64,000 nucleotides of DNA, taken from positions 1,457,734 through 1,521,733 of the forward strand of contig NQMI01000001.1 of the NCBI GenBank assembly GCA_002270565.1, given 5' to 3'. The stretch comes from Stenocarpella maydis (Eukaryota; Ascomycota; Sordariomycetes; Diaporthales; Diaporthaceae). This document shows, piece after piece, positions 36,237-49,759 of the stretch. A model generated the notes under the pieces. That model did not search any database. It saw nothing but the letters and a program-made list of their open reading frames with translations, and had not been told where the DNA came from. The position numbers were made by a program, and so were the translations under genes. Position 1 is the first letter of the stretch. Each line of letters opens with the position of its first letter.

Positions 36237-37126
36237 ATGTCGAGCACACGCGAGCGCCGCATCCTCAAGGAGCTCAGCGACATTCAGCAGGATAAGGACA
36301 ACTCGGGCGTCCTCGCAACGCCCGTCGACCCCAGCAACCTCACGCATCTCAAGGGCACCTTCCCCGGGCCGCCAGATACCCCTTATGCCGGCGGCACCTA
36401 CACAGTCGACATCCAGATCCCGGATATGTACCCCTTCAAGTCGCCCATCATGAAGTTCGACACGAAGATGTGGCATCCCAACATTAGCAGCCAGACAGTG
36501 AGTCCAGAATGAAAAGCAAGGGGCCAAGGAGGGAAGGACAACGAGGGAGGGGAGCCATGCTCACACACCATCTTTTTCCAGGGTGCCATCTGTCTCGATA
36601 TCCTCGGGAGCGGTTGGTCGCCCGTCGGCACCATCAAGACCGCCCTTCTGTCCCTGCGTATGCTGCTCGAGGCCCCGAACCCCAAAGACCCCCAGGATGC
36701 CGAGGTGGCCAAGATGATGTTGGAAGACCATGACTTTTTCGAGTGTGTGGCTCACGACTGGGCCGTCAAGCACGCTGGCGCCCCTCGAAAGCAGCCGCCA
36801 CCAGACCAGCACCAGCGCAAGACGACGCAAAAGAAGGAGGATGATATCGCAAAGTACGCCAGGGCTATCCAGACCTGCTCCTTTATCACTGCACCCCCGA
36901 CTCCACCTTGTTGGAAATGCCAAGCTGACGTTGCTCCCTCCGTGCGATCAGATACCAGGGCTGGAACAAGAATCTCGTCGACCGCTTTGTCAACATGGGC
37001 TTCGACCTAGACGCCGTCGTGGAGGCATTCCAATATGTGGGCATCGACCGCAACGGCGGCGACGACTATGAGATGGAGGAGGCATACATGGGCGACATCA
37101 CCGCCCGCCTCCTGGGCGAGCAATGA
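36237..37126 (+). CDS. Ubiquitin-conjugating enzyme E2 with C-terminal UBA domain (Ubc1/UBE2K type)
   Basis: Three exons: 36237-36497, 36582-36853 and 36952-37126. They give 235 residues. The UBC fold holds the HPN triad (WHPNIS, about 79-84) and the catalytic Cys91 in GAICLDIL. A charged linker follows (RKTTQKKEDD), then a UBA domain at the C-terminus (LVDRFVNMGFDLDAVVEAFQ, ending in ITARLLGEQ). An E2 with its own UBA is the hallmark of yeast Ubc1 and human UBE2K, which extend K48-linked chains on substrates bound for the proteasome. Introns use GTGAGT and GTACGC donors; the second splits codon AAA before YQGWNKN. It shares its upstream region with rpt2, so joint regulation is plausible but unproven. 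Confidence 0.94.
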
Positions 37127-38044
37127 GACACGACCGTACTCGGGGGGAGAAAGCAGTGGGAATAGCACGGAGAATATCTTAACAGCAAGACCCCGTGGGC
37201 AGGGGCGTCCACACGGCGGCGGTGGAACCAGCAGAGCTGACCGGGGTCGACACGTAGCATTCAAACGGAGTTTCAAGGGCAGGAGACGGTACGAAGGTGG
37301 GCAATTACCTGTACGCCACAACGGAGTTGAGCCGTCCCCTGGGACTTCTGGGTAACAGCATTATCAGTGGTCTTTTGCTTTTCATGAATGCATTTCTTCG
37401 CAGATAAGGGGATAATGGAGGCGTTCGGGAACTGGCACAGTGATGTCGGCATTTTCCATAGTCAGCTGCTGATCAGGCGTACTCGTTGCTTTTGGTTACT
37501 GGTAGATAGAGCAATCAAACCAGCTTTGCTTGGTTACCTTGGTGTGTGAACGGTACCCACAACCGACTGGTATACGTAGACGACGCCTTAGTGAGTCATC
37601 ACCGGAATTATTGATGGGAATAACAGAGGTGCTCGTCGAGAACAACACAGGTCGCCGGACAAGTGGTACGACACGATATGGATGTAGGACAAAATGCATT
37701 GGCATGGCGTGGATTCCCCATCGACGCCGCTTCCGCCCAGTCTATCAAAAGGAAATTCAAACATGAAGAAGCACCGCACCGCCAAACACGGTATGACTAC
37801 ATTGACTGATGCACCAACTGAGCCCTCCCAGTGCCTTGTGTGCACACTGGCCCCTGCCTCCTCACTCGCCCCATCCTACCCGGCGTGAGAGTATCCAGGC
37901 AAATTGACGAGTTCCATGTGTGTGTATGTGTGCGCGCGCGCGTGTGAACACTCCCTGGTAATTCCCTATACTACATAACACAGTCCGCACGAGCCGCCGC
38001 AGGCCTTCTCAACCCCTCTCCGATATCCATTCCGAGGAGCGCCT
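37127..38044. other. Intergenic region between convergent genes
   Basis: About 0.9 kb between the stops of the E2 (+) and the succinyl-CoA ligase gene (-). A TG/CG dinucleotide run occurs at 37,919-37,945. No other feature is visible. Confidence 0.5.
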
Positions 38045-39404
<1,360 letters not shown>

Positions 39405-39985
39405 ATTGGATGATCCGCAGCCTCGAAGAGGGTGGTGTATTTATTAGGAGGGAAAGGAAGGCCAAGAGGGGGCGGAGGTCAGATGCAAAAGGAAGACGGT
39501 GCTGAGAAGCCGTTGATGCAGATGGGGATAGCTTCAAAATCCAGGGCTTATCCGTAGAGCTCACTCCAATCCATACACCTGTAACTGTTCCTGCTGCCGG
39601 TCGCAGCTTTCCAAGGCGGGCCCCCATGCTCTGGTACCAGCAGGGCGGGCCAAGTCCACAGCTAGCTGGCCCAAGGCCAACTCTGCAGCACCGACAATAA
39701 CCAAGTACTCGCCATGTCCACGGCTTGGTTCCGATAGTACCCGTGCTGTGGTACCTGCCTGCCGAGGCATGAGACCCTGGTTCCATATTTCTTATCTTAT
39801 CGCCGCTAACAAATTTCCACCTCGACGAGGGGCAGGCAGGCCGTTGACTAACAAGCAATTATGCTGCACTGCACTACACTGCACGGCACTCAACTCCAAC
39901 AAACAAGCACTGTTTCGAAGGCGCTCATTCCTCGACCAGGATTTACTACACCACCTCGGTGACGCTGATTCGCCAACCATACACA
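39405..39985. promoter_or_regulatory. Divergent promoter region of succinyl-CoA ligase alpha and elp3
   Basis: About 580 bp between two start codons on opposite strands. It has a small repeat near 39,862-39,890 (GCACTACACTGCACGGCACT-like) and no clear TATA box. Both genes are housekeeping genes, so a TATA-less bidirectional promoter is plausible. Confidence 0.5.
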
Positions 39986-41710
39986 ATGTCGACGACCACA
40001 GTGGCAATGACGGAGACGAAGCGCAAGAAAGGCGCTGATCTCCCACCCGAGAACGAGCGGTTCCTACGGTGCTGTGCAGATATCGCCAATGCCCTCATCG
40101 AGGATCATGAGGCTTCCCAGGACTCGACCCGCCCGAAGAAGGATCTGAACCTGAATTCGCTCCGGTCCAGGCTTGCAAAAAAGCACAAGTTAAACACCAT
40201 GCCCTCGCTGACAGCCATCATCGCCGCCGTCCCCGAACACTACAAGAAATACATCCTGCCAAAGCTGGTCGCAAAACCAATACGGACGTCCTCGGGGATC
40301 GCAGTCGTAGCCGTCATGTGCAAGCCTCATCGATGCCCACACATTGCGTACACCGGCAACATCTGCGTTTATTGCCCGGGAGGGCCAGACTCCGATTTCG
40401 AGTACAGCACACAGTCCTACACTGGTTACGAGCCAACGTCAATGCGAGCCATCAGAGCAAGATACGATCCCTTTGAGCAGGCCCGTGGTCGTGTTGACCA
40501 GTTGAAGGCGCTGGGTCACTCGGTGGACAAGGTGGAATACATCATCATGGGCGGCACGTTCATGTCTCTTCCAGAGTCCTACAGGGACGACTTCATTTCA
40601 CAGTTGCACAATGCGCTCAGCGGATACCAGACCTCCAACGTGGACGAGGCGGTCGAGGCTGGCGAGTTGAGCAACACAAAGTGTGTGGGCATCACGATCG
40701 AGACGCGGCCGGATTACTGCCTGCAGCCACACCTGTCGAGTATGCTGCGCTACGGCTGCACGCGGCTAGAGATTGGCGTGCAGTCTCTGTATGAGGATGT
40801 CGCCAGAGACACCAACCGAGGACATACCGTCGCTTCGGTCGCCGAGACCTTCAGCCTTGCCAAGGACGCCGGGTTCAAGGTCGTCAGCCACATGATGCCC
40901 GATCTACCAAACGTCGGCATGGAGCGTGACCTCGACCAGTTCCGGGAGTACTTTGAAAACCCAGCTTTCCGGACAGACGGCCTCAAGATTTACCCAACAC
41001 TAGTCATCAGAGGCACGGGTCTCTACGAGCTGTGGCGGACGGGCCGCTACCAGAACTACACTCCGAACGGGCTCATAGATCTCGTTGCGCGTATTCTGGC
41101 ACTTATCCCGCCTTGGACCCGTATCTATCGTGTACAGCGTGACATCCCGATGCCCCTTGTCACCTCTGGTGTCGAAAACGGAAACCTTCGTGAACTGGCA
41201 CTCGCCCGCATGAAGGACTTTGGTACCACATGCCGTGATGTACGGACCCGCGAGGTTGGCGTCAACGAGGTCAAAAACAAAATCCGCCCGAACCAGATCG
41301 AGCTTGTCCGGAGAGACTACACGGCAAATGGAGGCTGGGAGACATTCCTTGCTTACGAGGACCCCAAACAAGACATCCTGGTCGGATTGTTGCGCCTGCG
41401 AAAGTGCACCGAGAAGTACACGTACCGCGAAGAGCTCGTCGGTCAGCAGACGAGCCTGGTGCGTGAGCTGCATGTCTACGGCACGGCGGTCCCTGTGCAT
41501 GCGAGGGACCCCAAGAAGTTCCAGCACCAAGGCTTCGGAACCCTGCTGATGGAGGAGGCGGAAAGGATAGCAAGAGACGAGCACGGAAGCGAGAAGATAA
41601 GCGTCATATCAGGCGTTGGCGTGAGGAGTTACTACAAAAAGCTTGGGTACTGGCTAGATGGCCCTTACATGAGTAAATGGCTGGATGGCAGGCCAGGGGG
41701 GCAGGATTAA
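39986..41710 (+). CDS. elp3: Elongator complex catalytic subunit Elp3 (tRNA U34 carboxymethyl-uridine synthesis)
   Basis: Single exon, 574 residues from ATG 39986 (MSTTTVAM); the longer frame starts at GTG and is not preferred. A radical-SAM core follows the KPHRCPHI segment, with the cluster-binding Cys117, Cys127 and Cys130 (C-x9-C-x2-C, ending ICVYCPGG). Further on are [26 protein letters not shown] and [18 protein letters not shown]. The C-terminal GNAT acetyl-CoA-binding domain has [16 protein letters not shown] and [16 protein letters not shown]. Elp3 uses acetyl-CoA and SAM radical chemistry to form cm5U34 in the anticodon wobble position, in the six-subunit Elongator complex. Length and motifs are normal and no lesions are seen. 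Confidence 0.97.
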   Translation: MSTTTVAMTETKRKKGADLPPENERFLRCCADIANALIEDHEASQDSTRPKKDLNLNSLRSRLAKKHKLNTMPSLTAIIAAVPEHYKKYILPKLVAKPIRTSSGIAVVAVMCKPHRCPHIAYTGNICVYCPGGPDSDFEYSTQSYTGYEPTSMRAIRARYDPFEQARGRVDQLKALGHSVDKVEYIIMGGTFMSLPESYRDDFISQLHNALSGYQTSNVDEAVEAGELSNTKCVGITIETRPDYCLQPHLSSMLRYGCTRLEIGVQSLYEDVARDTNRGHTVASVAETFSLAKDAGFKVVSHMMPDLPNVGMERDLDQFREYFENPAFRTDGLKIYPTLVIRGTGLYELWRTGRYQNYTPNGLIDLVARILALIPPWTRIYRVQRDIPMPLVTSGVENGNLRELALARMKDFGTTCRDVRTREVGVNEVKNKIRPNQIELVRRDYTANGGWETFLAYEDPKQDILVGLLRLRKCTEKYTYREELVGQQTSLVRELHVYGTAVPVHARDPKKFQHQGFGTLLMEEAERIARDEHGSEKISVISGVGVRSYYKKLGYWLDGPYMSKWLDGRPGGQD

Positions 41711-43094
41711 GCACCACCATCTCAAAACAAGCATTTCATTCAGACAGGGTGGAGTCTGTCACCAGGCGTTTTTGAAATATGGGCCAGGATGTCAAGGCAG
41801 GCGTTCGGCGTGCGCGCATACAGAGGAAACTATGGGCATGAAGAGCATTACAACAGACTCCGCACCGCCCCGAGCGCCTCGGGCGTTGGATCAGTAAGGC
41901 CCCTTTTATGATAATTGACGAACAGTCGGCCTTGCATTCTTCGTACTGTAAGTGTCAGAATCAGTCCTTCGGTCTTGCACCACCCCACATCATCAAGCCA
42001 TACCGGATTTGGGCAGCCCAAGAATGGCATTGGCGTTTCGGCGAGGAGTCAGCTATCTGTGGGACTGTCGTGCAGCATCATCACAAGATATTGGTTTTAT
42101 CCGGAACGCAAACTAGTGATCTGGAGAGGGGCCAGGCGTCGGTGTGTTGGGTGGTATTAAGTGATACCTGTCTGGCTTGCCAAGCTGATATGGACTGTCG
42201 AATCAGTGCGAGCTTTTACAGCGCGTGACCAGGCCTCCTAGTCCAATGTCCAATATCAACCGCGCCGATGCCTCAGCCTAGGTTCACATTGGCTTCTTTT
42301 AATCGGGGACCATAACTATTTCAAAGAGGAACGAAAAGATTCCAGAACCAGCCGGGGCACTAGAGGCGTCCTGGGCAGCCCCTGGGCAGCCCCTGGGCGA
42401 TGCTTACGACCTCCCAAGTCGAGCATCTGAAAGATGAAGCACACAATAGCCCTGTTCTTGGGTCTCATCGCTGTTTTGCGCCGGTGGAAACTTTACCGCG
42501 CAGTTGGAACTGTCAGTCGCCCAACTGTCCATTTCCCACACCTCTCCGCTCCGAACGGGCCTCATGCTTGAGGCTGGCTGAGCCAAGGCCACGCCTCGCA
42601 ACGCTGCGAGGTGCACGTTGTGCCACGTGAGAATCCCCCGGGTGGACCTGTGTTTCTCCGCACCATCAGAGTTGCCCTATCTTGTGCCAGGATTTGGAAA
42701 TCGTCCCACCGACCTTTTCCCACCATGTTATAGTCGAGTGTCCAAGGGCGGCTCGCCAAGATAGGATGCGACCAGGAGGGCGTCCAATACACATAGGTTC
42801 GGTCTCCGAATAATACGGTTTTTGGCTCGTTGCATCGAAAGTAAGGGGGGGGGGCAGGCTGCCTGTTGAGGAAGGGTTTACAGGAGTTACGGCTGATATT
42901 CAAAGGATTGCCTACGCCGCAGAACGTAACTGCGCCAAGGTAGACTCATAGAGGGGCCGGGTTATTTATCAGAGTCTGGTGCGCCCTTGATGACGCCTTG
43001 GGCCTCTCCTGTCGTCCTCCTGCGACGCCCTTGGCCTTCCTCCGAGATCGTGCCACCATTTTGTAGCTACGACGAAACCCCCAAACCTGTCAGC
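41711..43094. other. Intergenic region upstream of the OPT pseudogene
   Basis: About 1.4 kb with no supported gene. A short direct repeat (GGGCAGCCCCT, two copies at 42,372-42,396) and a G-run at 42,845-42,854 are the only visible features. Confidence 0.5.
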
Positions 43095-45687
43095 ATGGCT
43101 GAGCTGGAGAAGACCGTGCCGACCACCAAAGCAGCCGGCGTGCCCATCCGGGATTCGATAGAGAACCCGGAGAAGGTCGACAGCCTGCCCCAGGAAGATG
43201 TGATAGTTGACCTCTTCTCACCACTTCCGCCTCTTGAAGGCGTCGCGGAGGAGCCAATGCCCCTGACGGTGCGGGCCCTGGTCGTCGGCATTGTCCTCGG
43301 ATCGCTGATCAACGCCTCCAACGTCTACCTAGGTGAAATGCGCCCTCTCAACTACAGGATGGGACCGTGCCCCGCCTAACACGGGGTCCCACAGGCCTCA
43401 AGACGGGCTTCACCTTTGGCGCCTCGATGATGGGGGCCGTGTTCGGCTTCGGGGCCCTCAAGATCCTTCAGAAGATCGCGCCGGGCGTCCCGTTCCTGGG
43501 GCTCGAGAAGTTCGGCCCACAGGAGAACAGCATCATACAGGCCGCCGCCACCGGCGCCGGCGGCATGACCGGCCTGTTTGTCGCTGCGCTCCCGGCCATG
43601 TACCGCCTAGGCCTCCTATCTGGCGACCCCCGGGACGACTTCCGGCGCATTCTGACCCTCACCCTCGTATGCTCGACCTTTGGCATGTTCTTCGCAGTCC
43701 CACTGCGCAAATTCTTCATCATCAACGTCTCGAGGGAGCTGCGCCTAGTCTTCCCATCGCGTGAGTGGCTTCCCTGCGTCCTACTTTGTGCCGACCCTTG
43801 GTCGCCCTGCCTGACTTGTACCTGAAACAGCCACGGCCACGGCCGTTGCCACCCGTTCCATGCATGCCGTTGGGACGGGTGCGGCTATGAAGAGGATCAA
43901 GGCCCTTGGTCTAGCCTTTAGCATCGCCCTTGTTTAGCGTGTGGCCTCTTACTACGCCATCGGCATCCTTTATGACTGGCATGTCTTCACGTGGTTTTAT
44001 ATCTAGGGCAACTACAGCAACCGGGCCATCAACATCGAGAACTGGGGCTGGATGGTCGAATGCACGCCTGCCTTCCTGGGTCCGGTATGCTTGTGGGCCT
44101 GAACACGGGCAGTAAGTATCGCCTTTCAAACATATGATGCTCATTATACGTGGCAATTTTCTGACATGCATGAAGCCAGCATGTTCGCTGGCACATTCTT
44201 AGCCTGGGGCTTCATGGGGCCCATCCTCGTCCACTACGGCATCTGCATCGGCAAGGCGTACGACGAGGATGATCCAAAGTGGGGTGAATATGTCTCCTTG
44301 TGAATATGTCTCCTTACCCATGTCCGGCATCAACAACCCAGGCTACATCCCATCGCCACGGTACTGGTTCCTGTGGCCGGGCGTCATGGCGCTCGTCTGC
44401 TACAGCATGGCCGAGTTCCTGGTCCACTGGAAGGTCCTCTACTACGAGGCCAAGTCCGCCTGGGCGTCCGCAGCAGGCACGGTGAACGAGCTGGTGGCCT
44501 GGAGGCGCGGGGGCCGCGGGGCGCCCTTCCTCGAGAGGCAGGCCCGCTCGCAGGACGACGGGCGCGGCCTGGTCGAGGACTTTGCCACGCCGGAACAGCA
44601 GGTCAGCACCTGGGTGTGGGCGCTCGGCACGGTCGTGGTGGTGGTCATGAGGTGCATCATCGGCGAGTTTCAGTTCGACATCAACGCCGGGCTGTGCATC
44701 CTCGCCAGCATCCTCGCGGTCATCTCTGCCTTCCTAAGCATCCACGGCGCCGGTGTCACCGACATCGCACCGCTGACCGCGAGCGCGAAGGTCTCGCAGC
44801 TCGTGTTCGGTGGTATCACCAGCGGCCAGGGGGGCTCAGCATCAAGGCTGCCCAGTCCACCAACCTGGTCGCCGGGGGCATCGCGTCCGGCGCGGCAGAC
44901 ATGTCTCAGTCCCTGGTCTCGGACTTCAGGGTGGGATTCCTCCTAAGGACGCCGCCGAGCCTTCAGTTCTGGGCTCAGGGCCTCGGGACCGTGGTTGCCA
45001 TGTTCTTGGCTCCAGGTATGCTGAACTGCTGAATAGGATCTTGTGGTCGGCCTGTGGCTAATGGGTCTTTTCCTTAGGAATCGTCGTCCTCTTCATGGCT
45101 GCGTATCCCTGCGTGCTGAAGCCTGACCTGTATGACCATTGTCCGTTTTCGGGTGTGTATTAGTGCTCCCCCTGTGCCATGATGTCCGATACAAGAGTGA
45201 ACCCACGGAGGAGCATAGATCCTGTCCTAGTGCTGGCAGCTGACATAAAACAGCACAAAGTGTGACCGCCTGGCGGGCAGGCCGTCGCGCAGGCCGTCAC
45301 AAACCCCCAGGTGCCCATCCCGCTCAGCTCAGGCATCTTCGCCCTCGTGCCCGACGGCGTCTGCATCGCCCAGGTCGCCCTCAAGAACTTCCTGCTGGCC
45401 AGCGCCCATGAGAGGTACCGCCAGTGGCTGCCAAACTGGATGGCGATCGGGGTCTCGTGGGTCATCCCGCAGACGTACTACAGCGCGGCGGCTCTCATGG
45501 CGCCATCGCGAGCCACTACTGGCAGAAGAAGAGGCCGGCCGGCTCTGAGAGGTATTGCTTTGCTGTCGCTGCGGGCCTGATCGCCGGGGAGGGCCTCGGC
45601 GGTGTGATCGGGGCTGCCCTGCAGCTCGGTGGTGTGTCTGAGGACGTCTATGGTACTATGGCTGGCTGCCCTGTGAATTCGTGTTAA
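43095..45687 (+). pseudogene. Oligopeptide transporter (OPT family) pseudogene
   Basis: Starting at ATG 43095 (MAELEKTV), several frames together cover an OPT-type transporter with recognisable introns near 43,332-43,394 and 43,759-43,830. Readable blocks are the first membrane region (LVVGIVLGSLINASNVYLG), GFTFGASMMGAVFGFG, NIENWGWM, the YIPSPRYW loop, GEFQFDINAGLCILASI, GGIASGAADMSQSLVSDFRVGF-like sequence and the C-terminal PIPLSSGIFALVPDG. Lesions include two in-frame TAG codons (43,935 and 44,004) where TGG (Trp) is expected, a frame change near 44,085, a 16-bp tandem duplication at 44,285-44,315, a frame change at the G-run near 44,830 and a lost base near 45,500. OPT proteins import small peptides or siderophore-type compounds with protons; this copy cannot do so unless sequencing errors explain the breaks. 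Confidence 0.85.
44285..44315 (+). repeat. 16-bp tandem duplication inside the OPT pseudogene
   Basis: TGAATATGTCTCCTT occurs twice, separated by one G, giving a period of 16. The protein reads WGEYVS once in the expected place, and the extra unit puts the reading frame out. It is a frame-breaking duplication typical of replication slippage. Confidence 0.9.
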
Positions 45688-47830
45688 CGCGAGAGTTGTT
45701 TTGTTTTCCCTCTCATTTAGCCACTTTCGGCATAGGTAGTACCTAGGTATATGCAGTCATGCCGGATGTGGATAGGATACCCGTCACAGCAGACACAATC
45801 TTGTGGAGATTTCAGTGTACAAGGGTTTGAAGAATCCATATGTAGAAAACAACAAAATAGCTTGACACGCCGCCAATGGTTTGGTCTCCGGTCTAGAAAC
45901 CGAATGTTATGTGTTAGTAGCAATGTTATTCTTTGATGCTTCGTCCTACAGCCGGCTACCTTTGGGACAGAGTCATGTATTCTCGCAACTGCACATCTCT
46001 GCCTCTTTCGCGCTCTCTTGGAGATCCTGAAGGCATGCCCTGCTTGGTTCGGAGTCTGGAACGCAGAGTATCACGCCGGGCATGGGACTCGGCACGTTGG
46101 GAAGTCCGGCAGGTCCTGGCCGGAACAGGGCCCGACGCCAAGCCACGATGGGCAGATGGCCTGCAGAGTGGGCCAGGTTGTTGGGTGGTAAAAGAGAAGA
46201 TCGCTACGATGCGTCCGATGCGTACCAAAAGTCTTTCAGCCCGGGTGCCTGGGCTGACAGGGCCCCAAGCGCTGCGGGGAAGACAGGGTCCCGCTGCAGC
46301 CTCATCCATGCTGGCAGGCTGGGCTGTGAGGGCGGTGGACCCACAGCGGCCCTGGCCAATGGAACAGTGGAAGGGGTGGCGCTAGGGGGACGCTAAACTC
46401 AACCTTAATTCGCGTTGACGACATGACTTCTCTGGTGGCTCATGCTCACCTTCCCGTCCTGATATATCGAACAATCAACCATGCTGTGCTGGGCCACAGT
46501 ACAAGACGGAATCTTATGGATCCCCTTCATCGAGCCTCGCGAAGGATCAAGAGTGTCGCAGCGACCTGTGCTAAAAACCGGGTATGAGGCATTACCTGGG
46601 TCAGCCGGATGCTGGCTCCTCGTCCCACAGCCAGCCCCTGGGATTTGTGATTCTCGAGCAAAGGCGTGACCTGCTCAACCTGTTACGTGAACCCCCAAGT
46701 GGAAAGGAGTGCTAGCACATTCCTTAGCTGGCCTGCCTTGGATATTCGGCCTTCCGCTTCTGCCTAGTTCTTCCGTTATTTCCCAAACCCCTGTCTCTGC
46801 TGCGTTGATGATCCCCAGGATGCCCACGAACATCAGGCCGCCACGAGAGATGTCCCCGTTTCAGGACTTGACCACGTTCCCACTAGTCGAATATGGACCA
46901 ACAGCGGTACATCCAACGCGCACCTTCGTGTAGATCATTACGCATGCGTGCTACCTCGAGTGCCACATCGTGGAGGGCACAGCCTCCTGCAGTGCTCACG
47001 CGCATGTCCATCCCATCTACGTGTCTGGACACCCAGCCATGTGAGACCAGAGTGGAGGAATGACCGAGAACATACACAGAGTTGCCATCCTACCTTATTG
47101 ATTCTCGCAGACGCCGCCTACGCCGCACCCTACCATCGTAGGTAGCCCAGCAAACAGCTTGAGGCATCTGGATTTTCCCCTCGATATTCATCATCAGCTT
47201 CGAGAAGCACGGAGAACAGCCCAGAATTGCAATGGCCCAACATGCCTAATATGGGCTACATTGGCAGGGCCCGAGGCATACCAAGGCCGCCGCAGCACCA
47301 GGATCCTGCAAGGTGGCCAAGGTAAAACGCCCAAGAACCGAGCTATGCTATACCGAGAAACGACGCGGCACCCGTCATGAGGCCATCCAGCAGATTGATG
47401 TCGTTTCCAACGCTCGGGTCCGAAGGCTCTGGGCCTCTCTTCCCTCTCCATCGGCCACTCACGCGCTGCGGCCGCCCTCCCGGTCGAGCTGATCCTGGTG
47501 GCCAAGCGGTCGCCATCTACTCTGAACCATGCCACCGAGCTTTTGTTGTTGCTCGGGTTACCTTGCCTTCGCCAAGGCTGAAGGGGAAGCGATAGCTTGG
47601 TATGATCACATCATAGATGTGTTCCTTCGAATTAGTGCCTCGCCGCTTGTGTCGTGTCTGAGGCGTATTTAAACCCCCTTCGACCTCCTCCCGCCGCAAG
47701 CAAGGGCAGCATCTCTTCCGTATCCAACTCTCTGCATCAGTACAGCAATCGCGAAGCTCATTTCACTACCGGCCAGAGCACCAGGCACCTCAGTACCAGG
47801 ACCGTGATATCGACCCGAGGAGCCCTCATC
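45688..47830. other. Gene-free stretch, about 2.1 kb
   Basis: This lies between the OPT pseudogene and the fasciclin gene. Short ORFs overlap in several frames without family content. I searched for tRNA-like arms and found none. The last 170 bp hold the fasciclin promoter. Confidence 0.5.
47666..47673 (+). promoter_or_regulatory. TATA-like element of the fasciclin gene
   Basis: TATTTAAA lies about 160 bp upstream of the start codon, preceding a CT-rich leader, a plausible core promoter for a secreted protein gene. Confidence 0.4.
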
Positions 47831-49130
47831 ATGCAACCCAAGCAGCTCATCGCTCTCAGCCTCGCTGGCGCCGTCTCCGGACAGTCTCTTACCGACCTCA
47901 TTGGTCAGAACCAGGACCTGTCCCAGCTTGGGACACTGCTCGGCCAGTACCCTGACGTCGCTCAGCAGCTTGGCGGCCTGTCCAATATCACCGTCTTGGC
48001 ACCGAACAATGCTGCTCTCTCGGCGCTCCTGAACGACTCTACCGTGACCGCCGCCGTTGCCGCGGACCCAGGTCTTGTTCCTGCCAGTAAGTGCGAAATA
48101 CCTACTATGTGACAAGAGGCGCCGCGTGGGAGCAGACATCTGGCACCAGGCATTCCTTCAACGCTACCCCCAAACCTCCAGTTTCCCTTCCTTGTTGCCC
48201 AACATGTCGTGGAGCCAAGGATAGCTTGCTGATCACGTATTAGTCCTGACCTACCACGTCCTGAATGGCACAATCCGGTCCACTGATATCACCGACACAC
48301 CGGCGTTTCCCAAGACCCTGCTGACCAACTCCACCTACACCAATGTCACCGGGGGACAGGTCGTCAAGGCTGAGACTGAAGACGACGGCGTTGTATTCAC
48401 CAGCGGCCTTCTGAGGCAGAGCCGAGTTGCTACCGCGGACTTGACCTTCAGCGGAGGACTTGTCCACATCATTGACTCGGTCCTCACCATCCCCGCCAAC
48501 GACAGCGCGACCGCCCTCGCCGCCAACCTCACCGCCCTCGCCGGCGCCCTGACCCGCGCAGATCTCGTCTCCGCCGTTGACACGGCCAAGGACGTGACCA
48601 TCTTCGCCCCGTCCAACGCGGCCTTCGCCGCAATCAACAACCTGGCCACGAACCTCTCGACCGAGCAGCTTTCCAGCGTCCTGACCTACCACGTCGTCCA
48701 GGGCACCGTGGGCTACAGCTCCTCGCTCACCAGTGGCGCGCAGCTGCCCACCCTCGACGACGGCCGCCAGGTCACAATCACCATCGACCAGGGAGACGTC
48801 TTTGTCAACTCCGCCGAGGTCGAGGTCGCCGACGTGCTCGTGTCCAACGGCATCGTCCACGTCATCGACAACGTTCTGAACCCCGAGAACTCGACCGCCC
48901 GCCCCGACGTCACCGCCTCCTCCCAGCTCCCAGCCTTCAGCGGGGCTAGCAGCGCCTCCGACATCCCCTTTACCTCTGGTATTACTGCTACCGGTACCGC
49001 TGCTCCTACTGGTGGCGCAGGCGTTACCGCTACCTCTAGCCGGCCCTCCCAGGCCGGTGTTCCCATGCAGACCGCGGCTGTGGGCGCCGCTGCTCTGTTC
49101 GGTGGTGCTGCCGTGCTTGCCAACTGGTAA
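47831..49130 (+). CDS. Secreted fasciclin (FAS1) domain protein, probably GPI-anchored
   Basis: Two exons, 47831-48086 and 48244-49130, give 380 residues. The start MQPKQLIALSLAGAVSGQS is a signal peptide cleaved near Gly-Gln. Two FAS1 domains follow: the first has NITVLAPNNAALSALL, LTYHVLNGT and GGLVHIIDSVL; the second has DVTIFAPSNAAFAAI, LTYHVVQGT and NGIVHVIDNVL. A Ser/Thr/Ala-rich stalk leads to a hydrophobic tail (AAVGAAALFGGAAVLANW), the form of a GPI-anchor signal. Several N-x-S/T sites suit a cell-wall or extracellular protein. FAS1 proteins mediate adhesion in animals and plants; fungal family members are poorly studied and some affect appressorium adhesion. The intron splits an Ile codon (A-TC) inside the first FAS1 domain. 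Confidence 0.93.
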
Positions 49131-49750
49131 AAGGCTGGGTACCGAATTTACACCGACGCTGGTGTAGAGGCTGGGGCGGGTGCTAGGTAGAGGGGCACGT
49201 TCAGGCTGAGAAGCAAGGGGGGAGATGGTGGTGAAATGATACCAGGATATCAGTGCCACAGGAAAGGAATGGGTGGTATTTGAGGGCGATGTGAGGTGAA
49301 CAGGTACCGCCACTTGAGACCCTCCGGTTTGGATTCAGTGGCTCTCCCTTTTGACAGCCATGGAGGAACGCTGACTGCCCCTCCTGGACTTTAATACTGT
49401 ATCTCCTGAAGCTCCAGTTCAATGCTTGTTCTCTGTCTTTAAATGACGTTCTTCAAAAGGACTTACTTGATGCCATTCTCTGTCGCGATTTGTACCACAC
49501 GTGAAATGGATCACCGGATTTTGTACGGCTTCGATTAAAACTCGAGCATGGTTTATCGTGACTACCGCGGCCCATATCACCTGGGCATGTAGGTATCCCC
49601 AAGCCCTTGTAAGGCAAGACAGGGAACATTGAAGGAAAACTAGATCGGGTAATAGAATTGTGCGTCAATGAATCGACCATACCCTTGATTTTATTGTCGC
49701 ATTCTCCAGTCTATTACTTCTCCCATGTTGTCTAGTCCTTGAACCACGTC
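49131..49750. other. Short gene-free stretch after the fasciclin gene
   Basis: About 0.6 kb of 3' flank that runs into the minus-strand synthetase pseudogene. There are no motifs of note. Confidence 0.4.
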
Positions 49751-49759
49751 TGGTGTCGT

